DNA of 38,317 nucleotides from a virus. The stretch spans positions 1-38,317 of the IMG/VR virus record IMGVR_UViG_3300037104_000410, one strand, 5' to 3'. Both the position numbers and the translations under genes were made by a program. The notes under the pieces are model-generated. The model saw nothing but the letters and a program-made list of their open reading frames with translations, was not told the DNA's origin and did not search any database. This document shows, in pieces, positions 28,791 through 37,747 of the stretch. Each line of letters starts with the position of its first letter. The stretch's first letter is position 1.

Positions 28791-30549
28791 ACCGTCGCTT
28801 GATATCTTTTTCTTTGCGTGCTTTTTTTCTTGTGCCTTCATTTAATTTCCTTTGCGCTTTAGATCGATCAAAGTTTTCTTTTTTAACGCCTAACTCATCG
28901 TAGAATTGTTTGAAATATCCATGAATGAAAACTGATTCTAATTTCTCAAACCAATATGGTTTTGATGGATCATCTTCTGTACCTTCTTCCTGTGATCCTT
29001 GAATAAATTCTTTTGAAGATACTGTGCCTCTCGATGTAGCTTCTTCTGAATTCCATGCACCCATGAATTCATCGCCGTCAGTTATTGGAACAGTAACACC
29101 TTCTCTGAGTCTATTGGCGATGTCCTCATCTATAGGTTGACCATCTTTACGCCAATATCTATACGGAGCCTCAGTCAATCCGAATTTAATAATTGCATCT
29201 TTTCTTGACTTAGGCATTTCTACAAAACTAAGTTGTGCCGATCTATCTGATTCTGGCACTTTATCTAAATCAAAAGTCACTTGAGAATTAGAAACTGAAG
29301 GTGGCTCTAATTCAGCCTTTTTCTTAGGAATTAAACGTTCTTTACCTGCTTGGTCAACTCTATAGACCTTACCTTTCTCGGACTTAATTTCAGCAATTGT
29401 TCCATCAGGTAGCTTTGCGAATTGTGGCTTTTTAACTTCTGGTTCTTTTCCAAGGTTATTTTTCTCAATTTCTGGATTTTCTGATTTATTTGGAGCATTT
29501 TCCAAGCTTTCAGGAGTAATTTCCTCTCCAATTGGCTGGTTTGGTTGTGCATTAGCCTCATTTTGTGTTGCATTAGTTTGAGGTTGTTGTGCATTAGGCC
29601 CAAACATGTGGTCATAGGTAGCGAACATCTCTTTAGCCAATTCAGGAACAGACATTCCTAAATGACGCTTTTGTTCAAAATTTTGATGAAATTTATCAAA
29701 TTCTTCTTTAGTATTTAATCCACCAGTTGATTTGATTTGCTTTGCAACTTTCAAAAACGCATCTGTTTCAGGATCGGCACCTTTGGTTACTCCCTTCGAT
29801 AATGCTTCCCATAACACATCCGATCTATTTGCATTATTAGCTGTAGGAGGACTTTGTGGTGCTTGGGGTTGAGTTTGATTCTGTCCAGTGCTTTTTGGCG
29901 ATGATGGCGGTGGTGGTGTTGGTGGTGTTCCTGGTGACGGCAAAGTTGGCTGACTAGGAGCTTGTTGACTTCCCAATGGTGAAGGTGTTGGTGGCATTCC
30001 TGTCGGTGCTGCTGGATTATTTCCTTGTCCCTGTTGTGGAGATATTCCACCAATAGTCATTGGGTTATTATTCGGTGCTTGTGGGCCTCCTCCACCAGGA
30101 GATAAAGGGCCATTACCTAAATTAGCAGCATTGGCTTGACCCATCATTGCTTGTAATAATGGCTTGCCAAACTTGTAAGCATTATAAGCAGATAAAGCCA
30201 TTGTAGCATATTTAGGAATATCTTTTATTGTATCACCAAAAACATTTCCGATCTTACCTTGTCTTTTTTCTTTTGGCGACATTCCTATATTTTCTAAATA
30301 TTTGTCATAAGAAGAATTGAATTCCTCATTATCTTTTTCAGCTTTCTTTTCGTCTTTAGCTTTAAAAAGTTTTGCTCCTTGTCCTTTAGATAAGAACTCC
30401 AATACACTTTCGGGAGTAAAACCAGAACTTAATGATCCACTAATAGGCTTTTTCAAATGAGGAAATTTGCTTTGCAACATACCAATAACTTGCATAGCAT
30501 TATATCCATAAAATAAAGCTTGCTGAATTAATGGTAATATTGCAGACAT
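28783..30549 (-). CDS. Probable DNA-ejection / internal virion protein
   Basis: 588 residues. The N-terminus is helical and hydrophobic (LIQQALFYGYNAMQVIGML). Residues of about 145-245 are Pro/Gln/Gly-rich low complexity (TPPTPPPPSSP), followed by a helical domain (DAFLKVAKQIKSTGG..., MSVPELAKEMFATYDHMF) and a second charged part with an SH3-like FAKLPDGTIAEI-KSEKGKVYRV segment. Length, disorder and position between fibre and hub genes fit an ejection protein like those of P22 or N4. No enzymatic motif is visible. Confidence 0.6.
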   Translation of the reverse strand: MSAILPLIQQALFYGYNAMQVIGMLQSKFPHLKKPISGSLSSGFTPESVLEFLSKGQGAKLFKAKDEKKAEKDNEEFNSSYDKYLENIGMSPKEKRQGKIGNVFGDTIKDIPKYATMALSAYNAYKFGKPLLQAMMGQANAANLGNGPLSPGGGGPQAPNNNPMTIGGISPQQGQGNNPAAPTGMPPTPSPLGSQQAPSQPTLPSPGTPPTPPPPSSPKSTGQNQTQPQAPQSPPTANNANRSDVLWEALSKGVTKGADPETDAFLKVAKQIKSTGGLNTKEEFDKFHQNFEQKRHLGMSVPELAKEMFATYDHMFGPNAQQPQTNATQNEANAQPNQPIGEEITPESLENAPNKSENPEIEKNNLGKEPEVKKPQFAKLPDGTIAEIKSEKGKVYRVDQAGKERLIPKKKAELEPPSVSNSQVTFDLDKVPESDRSAQLSFVEMPKSRKDAIIKFGLTEAPYRYWRKDGQPIDEDIANRLREGVTVPITDGDEFMGAWNSEEATSRGTVSSKEFIQGSQEEGTEDDPSKPYWFEKLESVFIHGYFKQFYDELGVKKENFDRSKAQRKLNEGTRKKARKEKDIKRRYE

Positions 30550-30551
30550 AA

Positions 30552-32039
30552 TTAATGCTTGCCAGTTATTAGGTTTTCGAATCTATTCCACAAACCTTTG
30601 ATAGGTGGATTGACAATATTATTATCCATTTGTTTACGTTGATCAGCAGTGGGTTCAAACATTCTCTCGCCTTGTTGTGCATTTCTTTGTTCTTCTGTGA
30701 ATTCATTCAAAGCTTGAGAGAATTCTTGCCAATTAACACCTTTTTTTTCAAACTGATCACGTAACAAAACAAGATTTACAGATGGATCACGCGCTAAAAT
30801 ATCAGACAGATTTTCTTTTGTGAATTCAACGCTTTGTTGTGCTTGTTCTGGTGTATGAATGAATTCTTGATTCATATTTGGATTTATACTTGGAGCACTT
30901 TTTTTTCCTTGTGTTCCTTTAGGGAAAACATCATTTAAATTTTTTACATAACTCATTGTTTCTGGTGATAAATCAGAAATAATTTCTTCTACCTCAACTG
31001 GCCCCCAATCATTACCAGAAACTAATTCTCTAGCTTCATCATAAAGACCTAAATCTAACATTGGCTGTACAGTATTCCTTAATTCTTTTTTAGCTGTTGC
31101 TGCATCTTTGTCAGTGCCTTCTAACTTTCTGCTTATGGAATTTAACCAACTCGGTCTTGATACTTTATTTTCTATGCTTTTCTTAACATTTCTATATGCA
31201 TCAATTTTTTTTGAAACAACTTTTCTTATTTCTGCTTCATTATCTGTTTTAGCATTTTCTTCAATCATCCAATCTTCGATATGAGCTTTTTCTGTTTCGT
31301 TGAAAAAATCTTTTCCTGCAATCTTATCTGCTAGAGCATTCCCCATTTTTGACAGACGATCATTAACTTCACGAACTTCTTTTTGTTCTGCTAATCTAGT
31401 GTTGTTTTGTTTATTTCCTATATCTGCAAATCCCTGTTCTGTTTGAAGAGCTGATTCTAAAGTTGTTTTTCCTGTTGGATCCGCTGCCACCCTTCTTTGC
31501 GCAGCTTCATGCATTTCTGCTTTTGTTGGTGGACGTTCTAATTCATTAGGAACACTTTTCTTTGCTTCTCCTGTATGCGAACCAGGTTTTCCAATAACGT
31601 TAGGATAATATGGATTTACTTGTTCTTGTTGTTGTCCTACATTTTTAGATGGAGCACCACCATTTTCACCTTTCTTTGGTTTGACATACTTAGGATTCTT
31701 TTCTATTGACTGACCCTTTTGAATCCAAGGCATTTCAGGTGCTTTTTCTGGCACTCCTGCGCCTGCCCCTGCTAATCCTGGTTGCGTCCCTGCGAGTGGT
31801 TGTTTAGACTGTGATTGATTCATTGCTTTTTGTTTAAGCATCGGTGTAATATCTTGAAGAGCTTGCGCACCTTCTGGCCCCATTGGAAGCAATGCTTTAG
31901 CTAATTCAGCATATTGTTCAGTATATGGTTTATTTTCAAAATTTGGATCATAAAGGGATTTAAGACCTTCATTCAATCTGTTTTGCTTAATATTGTAATT
32001 AGCTCGATTACTAGCATAATCGCCAATTCCTTGTGACAT
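30552..32039 (-). CDS. Probable DNA-ejection / internal virion protein
   Basis: 495 residues, mainly helical and charged, with Gln/Lys-rich stretches and a Pro/Gly linker around residues 85-165. The start DYASNRANYNIKQNRLNEGLKSLYDP resembles ejection proteins that assemble inside the portal/tail core. It lies two bases from the next gene and belongs to the same set of three. Not matched to a named family. Confidence 0.58.
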   Translation of the reverse strand: MSQGIGDYASNRANYNIKQNRLNEGLKSLYDPNFENKPYTEQYAELAKALLPMGPEGAQALQDITPMLKQKAMNQSQSKQPLAGTQPGLAGAGAGVPEKAPEMPWIQKGQSIEKNPKYVKPKKGENGGAPSKNVGQQQEQVNPYYPNVIGKPGSHTGEAKKSVPNELERPPTKAEMHEAAQRRVAADPTGKTTLESALQTEQGFADIGNKQNNTRLAEQKEVREVNDRLSKMGNALADKIAGKDFFNETEKAHIEDWMIEENAKTDNEAEIRKVVSKKIDAYRNVKKSIENKVSRPSWLNSISRKLEGTDKDAATAKKELRNTVQPMLDLGLYDEARELVSGNDWGPVEVEEIISDLSPETMSYVKNLNDVFPKGTQGKKSAPSINPNMNQEFIHTPEQAQQSVEFTKENLSDILARDPSVNLVLLRDQFEKKGVNWQEFSQALNEFTEEQRNAQQGERMFEPTADQRKQMDNNIVNPPIKGLWNRFENLITGKH

Positions 32040-32122
32040 AGATTCATAAGGGTTGAAGCGAGTGATTGTTTGTACGATAACTACCTCCTATATGTGTTTC
32101 CAATTATGAAACATCATCTAAA

Positions 32123-32662
32123 TTAACCTGCCAACATACTTAAGAGTAATTGCATTATTCCAGCACCACCAGGGCCATTCAATAGACCACCTTGACCAGG
32201 GATGTGTAGGTTTTCAAAACTTTGACCCATGCCCATACGACCAAAACCTTGAAGTTGATTCATTGCACCTGATCTTAAACCAGCTCTTTGTGCACCCATA
32301 TTTTCTGAAAGCCTGGAACCAGCCATAGCAGCCGAATTATTAAATGCTGAACTATTTCGTGATCCTGCACCCATACCAGAAAACCTTTCTGCTATTCCTG
32401 GAATAGTCTGTTCATTAAATTGTCTCATCATTGGAGCTTCAAAAGCTTTAAAGGCATCAGGATTATCTGAGAAAAGACTTTGAAGATATTCCATGCCTGG
32501 AATATTGCTTTGACCACCATTAAGACCACCAAATATGTCATTTTGATAATTCTGTTGATTTTGATTTTGTGTTCCAAGTTGTTGAAAGCTATCTTTGTCA
32601 CCAAAACCCATTTTATTTATCGGGTCTTGTATTTTGTTAAACATATCCATTATCCAACTCAT
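32123..32662 (-). CDS. Small ejection-type virion protein
   Basis: 179 residues rich in Gly, Met, Asn and Gln. It has a helical middle (FKAFEAPMMRQFNEQTIPGIAERF) then SGMGAGSRNSSAFNNSAAMAGSR, and ends in a hydrophobic segment (GIMQLLLSMLAG) that could contact membrane. This pattern, a Gly/Met-rich centre with helices, occurs in podovirus ejection proteins. AGGTG precedes the ATG. Confidence 0.58.
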   Translation of the reverse strand: MSWIMDMFNKIQDPINKMGFGDKDSFQQLGTQNQNQQNYQNDIFGGLNGGQSNIPGMEYLQSLFSDNPDAFKAFEAPMMRQFNEQTIPGIAERFSGMGAGSRNSSAFNNSAAMAGSRLSENMGAQRAGLRSGAMNQLQGFGRMGMGQSFENLHIPGQGGLLNGPGGAGIMQLLLSMLAG

Positions 32663-32681
32663 GAGGCACCTACTTTTAATT

Positions 32682-33173
32682 TTATTGTATCACTTTAAGT
32701 ATTTCTATTGTAACAGTTCCACCAGTAATATTTGGGGCACTTGAACCATTCATTACATATATTGTTGTAGCATCAACCCTTATCCCTATTCCATTAGTGA
32801 TTAATGTAGGATCGATATAAGGAATAGGTCTGTAGTCTACTATACTTGTAATAGCATCCCCTGTAATTACAACTCCCTCCACAATAGTATCAATCCCATG
32901 AATTATAGAAGTTGTAGCTCCTGGTGCAGTAGCAGGTAATTGAAAACTTTTTCTAAAGGTTGTTCTAAACTTTTGTGGGTTTCCGCTTGTGTAATAATAT
33001 TTTCCGCAAACTGTCTCTACTAATCCATAAAAACTTATTTCCCTGGCATTAACGCATGTAGAAATATTATAATATGCCTCTCTCAGAGTTTGCTGAAAAA
33101 GTTTATATTCATCAGGAAATATAATTTGTGGATCGAGATAAAAAGCTTTTGTCGTTTTAGGTGCAAAAGTCAC
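32682..33173 (-). CDS. Structural protein, tail/neck associated
   Basis: 163 residues, mixed N-terminus (FYLDPQIIFPDEYKLFQQTLREAYYNI) and beta-rich C-terminus (ITSIVDYRPIPYID, IGIRVDATTIYVMNGSSAP, GTVTIEILKVI) resembling the fibre-attachment proteins that end many podovirus tail operons. ATGA overlap with the upstream hub gene. Function inferred from position. Confidence 0.6.
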   Translation of the reverse strand: MTFAPKTTKAFYLDPQIIFPDEYKLFQQTLREAYYNISTCVNAREISFYGLVETVCGKYYYTSGNPQKFRTTFRKSFQLPATAPGATTSIIHGIDTIVEGVVITGDAITSIVDYRPIPYIDPTLITNGIGIRVDATTIYVMNGSSAPNITGGTVTIEILKVIQ

Positions 33174-35752
33174 GATAATCTCTCGTTAGCTGCTTCTGTC
33201 CATAAATTTATTCCATGTAGAACAAAATCTGAGTTTACAATACTTAAATTATTGATTTGTGCTGGTGACAATGTCATTTCCAATTGGAAAAAGCTACCGA
33301 TGACATCATTATATAAAGTATGCCAAACCCTATTCTGTCCACTAGTTTCAAATTGATTTAAGAATGTCTCTACAACATTTGAATTAGGATTGATTAGTGG
33401 GTCATTTCCAGGATTTAATGGTGGTTGATTAACAGGAGTAGAATCATTGTCATCAACATAATAGTTAACGATAAACTGCCCCTGTTCGGTTACATCAATA
33501 TAGAAGTCAGCATAACCTAGTCTTGTAGCAGCACCCTGTTGAATATTCGGGTTAAACTTTTTAGTTCTTATTCTAAAGTTGTCTATGCGACAGATTTCTC
33601 CTGCTCCTAAATAAGTGCCAGTGACACCACCTACAGGTGAATCGAATATAAGTGTTAAAAGATTGTATTTATATAAATAAAAGTTATTTGCATCAATAAC
33701 AACCACCGCATAAACATTGCCATTAAGGAATGCACCAGCACCTAATATGCCTTGAGGCTTTATATAGTCTTGATTAGATAAATTATGGTTTGTTGATTGT
33801 ATTTGAGCAGAACTTACACCTTGAGTAATATTTTCTATTCTCAAACTTTGTTGATTGCTTGCCAATTCTTGCAAGATCATCACATAACCTTGCTGATTAC
33901 CACCAACAACCTTAGAATATAATGCTTGATTTGTCGCTGAATCCCATTCAAAGTTAGCAGACTCCCAAGAAAATTTAGCATCTTGCCACACTAAATCATT
34001 AAACGATTGCCAGTAACCAAATGCTGTATAACTGTCCCTTAATATAGCAAAACTTGTATCCCTATAATTATAGAGCAATATTCTATTAGGGAAAATTCCC
34101 TTTTCTACATCATTAGGAAAATTCCAATAAACTATTTGTTCATCAAAATCTCTTATTCCCCAGATTCTTTGTGGCCCTGCATTTTCATTCTCAAATTCGA
34201 ATACTTCATCAGGAATTATATTATCTATCCTGAGAACAGAGATACCATCAGTTTGTGTAATCCCACGGCTCCCCACATCAATAGGACCCACATCAAAATT
34301 GACACCAGAGAAAGTACTAGAAGCACCGAATTCCGCATTTATTCTTTCCCATTGAAAAGGTAATTCTTCATTTCCTGTATACCTAAAACGCCAAGTAGAT
34401 CGTTCAAAGCGAACGATCATATTATCTTTTATCAAAGACGCTGATATTATCCTTTCTGTGGTCGGGGCATCTACAAATCCCCCTTTCCCAGGTACATCGT
34501 CTCTCCAAGCGTCTGATTGTGACGATAGTCCGCTTGGAATTGGACTTGACGCATAAAATGGAGTTCCGTTTTGCGACCATCGACCCCTCTGATAAAAAGT
34601 ATTTGCACCTAATCCACCGATTTGTGTGGTTTCGATAGGTTGGAACACGACTAGTCTATCTCTATAATAAAATATAATCAAACAACCTATAAGGAAGTTT
34701 GTTGCATTGACTGGTGGTTGAAAGTTAGACCATGTGACACCATCATACCATCTAATCCCATCTCCTGATGTTGCTATTACTCTATTTTGATCTATAGCTA
34801 CACCATTTGGTGGTGCTCCACCATAAACAAATCCTGCTGTTGCTGGCACGAGAACTCTAAAAGGATTACCTAATATTGTAACAGTTCCAGTAATACCATT
34901 GAATAATGCTGGATTTGTCCCTCCATTCATTTGATCAAAATATATGTTGTCTCCGACTTGGATAATATTTGCGCCTTGTGTTGTAACATCAAAATGAGTG
35001 GCATCAAAGATTGTTACATTAGTTATTCTATATCCTTGAAATGCGAAAGTGTCATTAGTGACAAATAACGTTCCAGTACCAGCATTATTCGGAAACGCAT
35101 TCTCAGCCCAAAAGAAATTAGAGTTAGAGCCATGCCATCTTGCAATCATTATAGAAGGCGTTTCTTGGAAAGCATTCAATGAATTGCTATATTGATAGGC
35201 ATATGTCATATCAAAATCTATTAACCTATCAGCATTAATAGCGACTAATTCCTGTGTCGGCATACCCATGACAGGCAAACCAGGGAAGTAACCAAAAGAA
35301 GCAGTAAATGGAATTGCTGTAGCTATTGTTCTATTTAAGGTTATTGCACCTGTTACATAATTTATCGTGGATGTTAAATCTCCATCCTGACGCTTTAAGA
35401 ATCCATTTCCCTGATCTGTAAAGGTGTCTGTACCATCAGTTATAATTACTGACCCAGGATTGATCTGTGCTTGAGGTGGAGTTTCATTTATTATTATTGT
35501 TGGATTGTTTGTATTAAATGCAGTGAAAAGATTAAACGAAAACGTTGCACTTGCAGGGCTTGAGCCTATGCTTAAATTTGTAAAGCTACGTTGTAATCTA
35601 CCTAGAAATCCTGCCCCTTGCTTACGCTTGATTCTTTTTCTATATAAATAAGCGTTTTCCAACAATTCAAAAGCATCATTTGGAAGCAATGGAGGGATCT
35701 TGTCTTTTTCAAGACCAGTCTTAAACTCCCAGAGTAATTGGCTTTTATACAT
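33170..35752 (-). CDS. Large tail hub / neck protein (P22 gp10-like position)
   Basis: 860 residues. The N-terminus (PPLLPNDAFELLENAYLYRKRIKRKQGAGFLGRL) is a segment seen at the start of many phage stabilisation/hub proteins. The remainder is beta-rich, with repeating Trp/Asp/Asn strands (IVYWNFPNDVEKG, FAILRDSYTAFGYW, FSWESANFEWDSATNQ) suggesting a propeller-like hub. It overlaps the next gene by four bases. It probably forms the tail hub below the gp4-like adaptor. Confidence 0.65.
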   Translation of the reverse strand: MYKSQLLWEFKTGLEKDKIPPLLPNDAFELLENAYLYRKRIKRKQGAGFLGRLQRSFTNLSIGSSPASATFSFNLFTAFNTNNPTIIINETPPQAQINPGSVIITDGTDTFTDQGNGFLKRQDGDLTSTINYVTGAITLNRTIATAIPFTASFGYFPGLPVMGMPTQELVAINADRLIDFDMTYAYQYSNSLNAFQETPSIMIARWHGSNSNFFWAENAFPNNAGTGTLFVTNDTFAFQGYRITNVTIFDATHFDVTTQGANIIQVGDNIYFDQMNGGTNPALFNGITGTVTILGNPFRVLVPATAGFVYGGAPPNGVAIDQNRVIATSGDGIRWYDGVTWSNFQPPVNATNFLIGCLIIFYYRDRLVVFQPIETTQIGGLGANTFYQRGRWSQNGTPFYASSPIPSGLSSQSDAWRDDVPGKGGFVDAPTTERIISASLIKDNMIVRFERSTWRFRYTGNEELPFQWERINAEFGASSTFSGVNFDVGPIDVGSRGITQTDGISVLRIDNIIPDEVFEFENENAGPQRIWGIRDFDEQIVYWNFPNDVEKGIFPNRILLYNYRDTSFAILRDSYTAFGYWQSFNDLVWQDAKFSWESANFEWDSATNQALYSKVVGGNQQGYVMILQELASNQQSLRIENITQGVSSAQIQSTNHNLSNQDYIKPQGILGAGAFLNGNVYAVVVIDANNFYLYKYNLLTLIFDSPVGGVTGTYLGAGEICRIDNFRIRTKKFNPNIQQGAATRLGYADFYIDVTEQGQFIVNYYVDDNDSTPVNQPPLNPGNDPLINPNSNVVETFLNQFETSGQNRVWHTLYNDVIGSFFQLEMTLSPAQINNLSIVNSDFVLHGINLWTEAANERLS

Positions 35753-35764
35753 TAATTACCTATT

Positions 35765-36364
35765 TCAATTCCCAAGTGCAATCCAAAAACAATTTAAAGG
35801 AGGACTAGCAGGATTTAATCTAGCTACAAACTTATCTTTAGCAGGAAATCCATCGGTATTTACTGTTTGAGTTGCTGCCCCAGTATTGTTAATTGAAACA
35901 ACAACACCAAAACAAGCATTTGGAAATGGAACAGGAAAAGTAATTGTAGTTGCACTTGCAACTACAGCATTACCCCATTTAACAATAATTCCACCTAGAA
36001 TCATTGTTTGACCGCCATATGTTGGTGGTGGGCCTAATACTCCTAATATAGATACTGGGCCAGTAACCTGTAAAACAGCTCCACTGCTAATCAACCTCAG
36101 CCATAATTGATTTATATTATTTACATCTAATTTATTATAAAAACCAAGTTGACTTGCAGAAGTTACAGGATCACCAGCTTGCTGTTCAAAGCGTATGGCT
36201 TGATGTGTTCCTTGTGGTTGAGAAGGCAAAACCGTACCGTTTAAGACAGTATGATCGACACTTGACCATGCATATAATGCGTTGAAATTACCTTCAATAA
36301 GTGGCTGCGATGAGCTTATAAGGTCAGTGCCTAATGGAATATTTACAGTGAAAAATGACGACAT
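35765..36364 (-). CDS. Fibre-like protein with gp53-type C-terminus
   Basis: 199 residues. The C-terminal half (GGIIVKWGNAVVASATTITF, PVPFPNACFGVVVSIN, ...FWIALGN) matches the putative tail-fibre gp53-like C-terminal domain: W-G, F-P-x-x-F, and ending W-I-A-L-G. The N-terminus (FFTVNIPLGTDLISSSQPLI) looks like an attachment segment. It lies between hub and adaptor genes. It may be a short fibre or head-fibre. Confidence 0.68.
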   Translation of the reverse strand: MSSFFTVNIPLGTDLISSSQPLIEGNFNALYAWSSVDHTVLNGTVLPSQPQGTHQAIRFEQQAGDPVTSASQLGFYNKLDVNNINQLWLRLISSGAVLQVTGPVSILGVLGPPPTYGGQTMILGGIIVKWGNAVVASATTITFPVPFPNACFGVVVSINNTGAATQTVNTDGFPAKDKFVARLNPASPPLNCFWIALGN

Positions 36365-36373
36365 TATTTCTCC

Positions 36374-37360
36374 TTACCAAGTATTACCAAAGAAACCAAA
36401 ATAACCATCACCAGGGCTAATGCCATTCATTGGTGTATTATATATTGTTTGTGTGCGTTGTGTTCTTAATTGGAACCATTGTTGACGACCAAGCAAATTA
36501 AGTTTGCGCTCTAATAGTTGTTCCATTTGCTGTGCTGATTGTAAATCTTTTTGATTTTCAAAGATTTTCATAGAAGCACCATATGCCAATGCTTCCCACC
36601 ATTGTATCAATGTGGGGACCGCAGTTTGAGAAGTGCCTAGCACAGGTATATTATAAGTTATTATTCTAATATTATAAGATTTATCAGGCACAGGACGGAA
36701 AGTAAGCTGACCAGTTTCTTGCTCAGATACCCAATACCAAACAGTTGTTGGTCTATTCGAAGCATATTGTCTCGACTGAATCTTTATTTCCTTGCCTTGA
36801 GGTATAAATGTAGCGAATGTAATTACAATAGTACCTGTCTCATAGCTAATTGTGCCTCTTACTATTCCAAATGTTCCATCTGCATTCAAATCGACTAGAT
36901 TACCTTGGCTATCATCGACAACACTTGTATTAGTGCTAAATCCTGTATCAGAATATACAAGGACAGTGCCTTTTAATATTGGAGTTGCTGTCGCAACATT
37001 TAATGTAAATGTGTAAGATGTTCCACCATTACCGAAACCCAATATAACATCTTGTCTAATATCAGGAAAAAGTTTGTGTAAAGTTGAACGGTCTTCTAAA
37101 AATAATGTCGGATAACCTTCAACATAACAAACAGGCTCTATAGATTGAAATGATTGTGCATCGACTGTGTAAACATCTATATTTGGAATCAATGTCATTG
37201 AAAATTCTTGTCTAAGATCGCTGGATCTAAATTGAAGTGGAAATTCCCCTTCATAATAACTATCAATTTGAAAGTCGACCTCAGCATCAGATAATTGCAC
37301 TTGACTCTTTCGTCCAGTCAATTGTCTTACTTTATTTCTAATATCTTGTCTTGTTCCCAT
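36374..37360 (-). CDS. Head-tail adaptor / DNA-stabilisation protein (P22 gp4-like)
   Basis: 328 residues. The start DIRNKVRQLTGRKSQVQLSDAEVDFQIDSYYEGEFPLQF is typical of podovirus gp4-type adaptors that bind below the portal. The C-terminal WYWVSEQETGQLTFRPVPDKSY and the final helices (ALAYGASMKIFENQKD..., LLERKLNLL) also fit. A beta-rich insertion lies between (residues about 110-195). It shares one base with the upstream stop. Confidence 0.75.
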   Translation of the reverse strand: MGTRQDIRNKVRQLTGRKSQVQLSDAEVDFQIDSYYEGEFPLQFRSSDLRQEFSMTLIPNIDVYTVDAQSFQSIEPVCYVEGYPTLFLEDRSTLHKLFPDIRQDVILGFGNGGTSYTFTLNVATATPILKGTVLVYSDTGFSTNTSVVDDSQGNLVDLNADGTFGIVRGTISYETGTIVITFATFIPQGKEIKIQSRQYASNRPTTVWYWVSEQETGQLTFRPVPDKSYNIRIITYNIPVLGTSQTAVPTLIQWWEALAYGASMKIFENQKDLQSAQQMEQLLERKLNLLGRQQWFQLRTQRTQTIYNTPMNGISPGDGYFGFFGNTW

Positions 37361-37746
37361 TATTGCACTCCCCCTGTCGGATTACCTTGTGGTGATCCTG
37401 GCGTAGAATTAAAAAAATGTCCAGTTATAGGCGAGACCTGTGCTGGCGTAAAGGCCGTCAGCACAGGAGGAGTGAAAGAACGTTGATTTAATGTATTTAT
37501 ATTTGTGCTAAAAGCATTCATAGCAATAACAACTATTGGTGTTACTACTGCATTTAATTGCATTCCATATACTGGAAGTACATTTATCAAAACATACATT
37601 CCAGTTTTATAATGATGATCAAAAGTAGTTGTAACGACAGCATTAGCTGAATTAGTAATATTAGATATTAATTTAATCCTAGGTGACCAGTCAACACTTG
37701 CTGCATCTGCTTGAGGTGATGTAGGGCCACTTTCAGGTGATGTCAT
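37360..37746 (-). CDS. Small virion protein
   Basis: 128 residues: VDWSPRIKLISNITNSANAV, then TFDHHYKTGMYVLINVLPVYGMQLN and strands. The H-x-Y-x-T-G-x-x-V pattern with a following G-M resembles a block in the C-terminus of the 198-1613 protein, so the two may share a domain. The C-terminus is Pro/Gly-rich. Role inferred from its place between the junction gene and the adaptor. Confidence 0.58.
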   Translation of the reverse strand: MTSPESGPTSPQADAASVDWSPRIKLISNITNSANAVVTTTFDHHYKTGMYVLINVLPVYGMQLNAVVTPIVVIAMNAFSTNINTLNQRSFTPPVLTAFTPAQVSPITGHFFNSTPGSPQGNPTGGVQ

Positions 37747-37747
37747 A

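Noticed and set aside
29000-30100. Minus-strand frames of 88-94 codons inside the 588-residue ejection gene
   Set aside because: Frame shadows of a Pro/Gln-rich repeat, with His/Gln-rich products and no ribosome sites.
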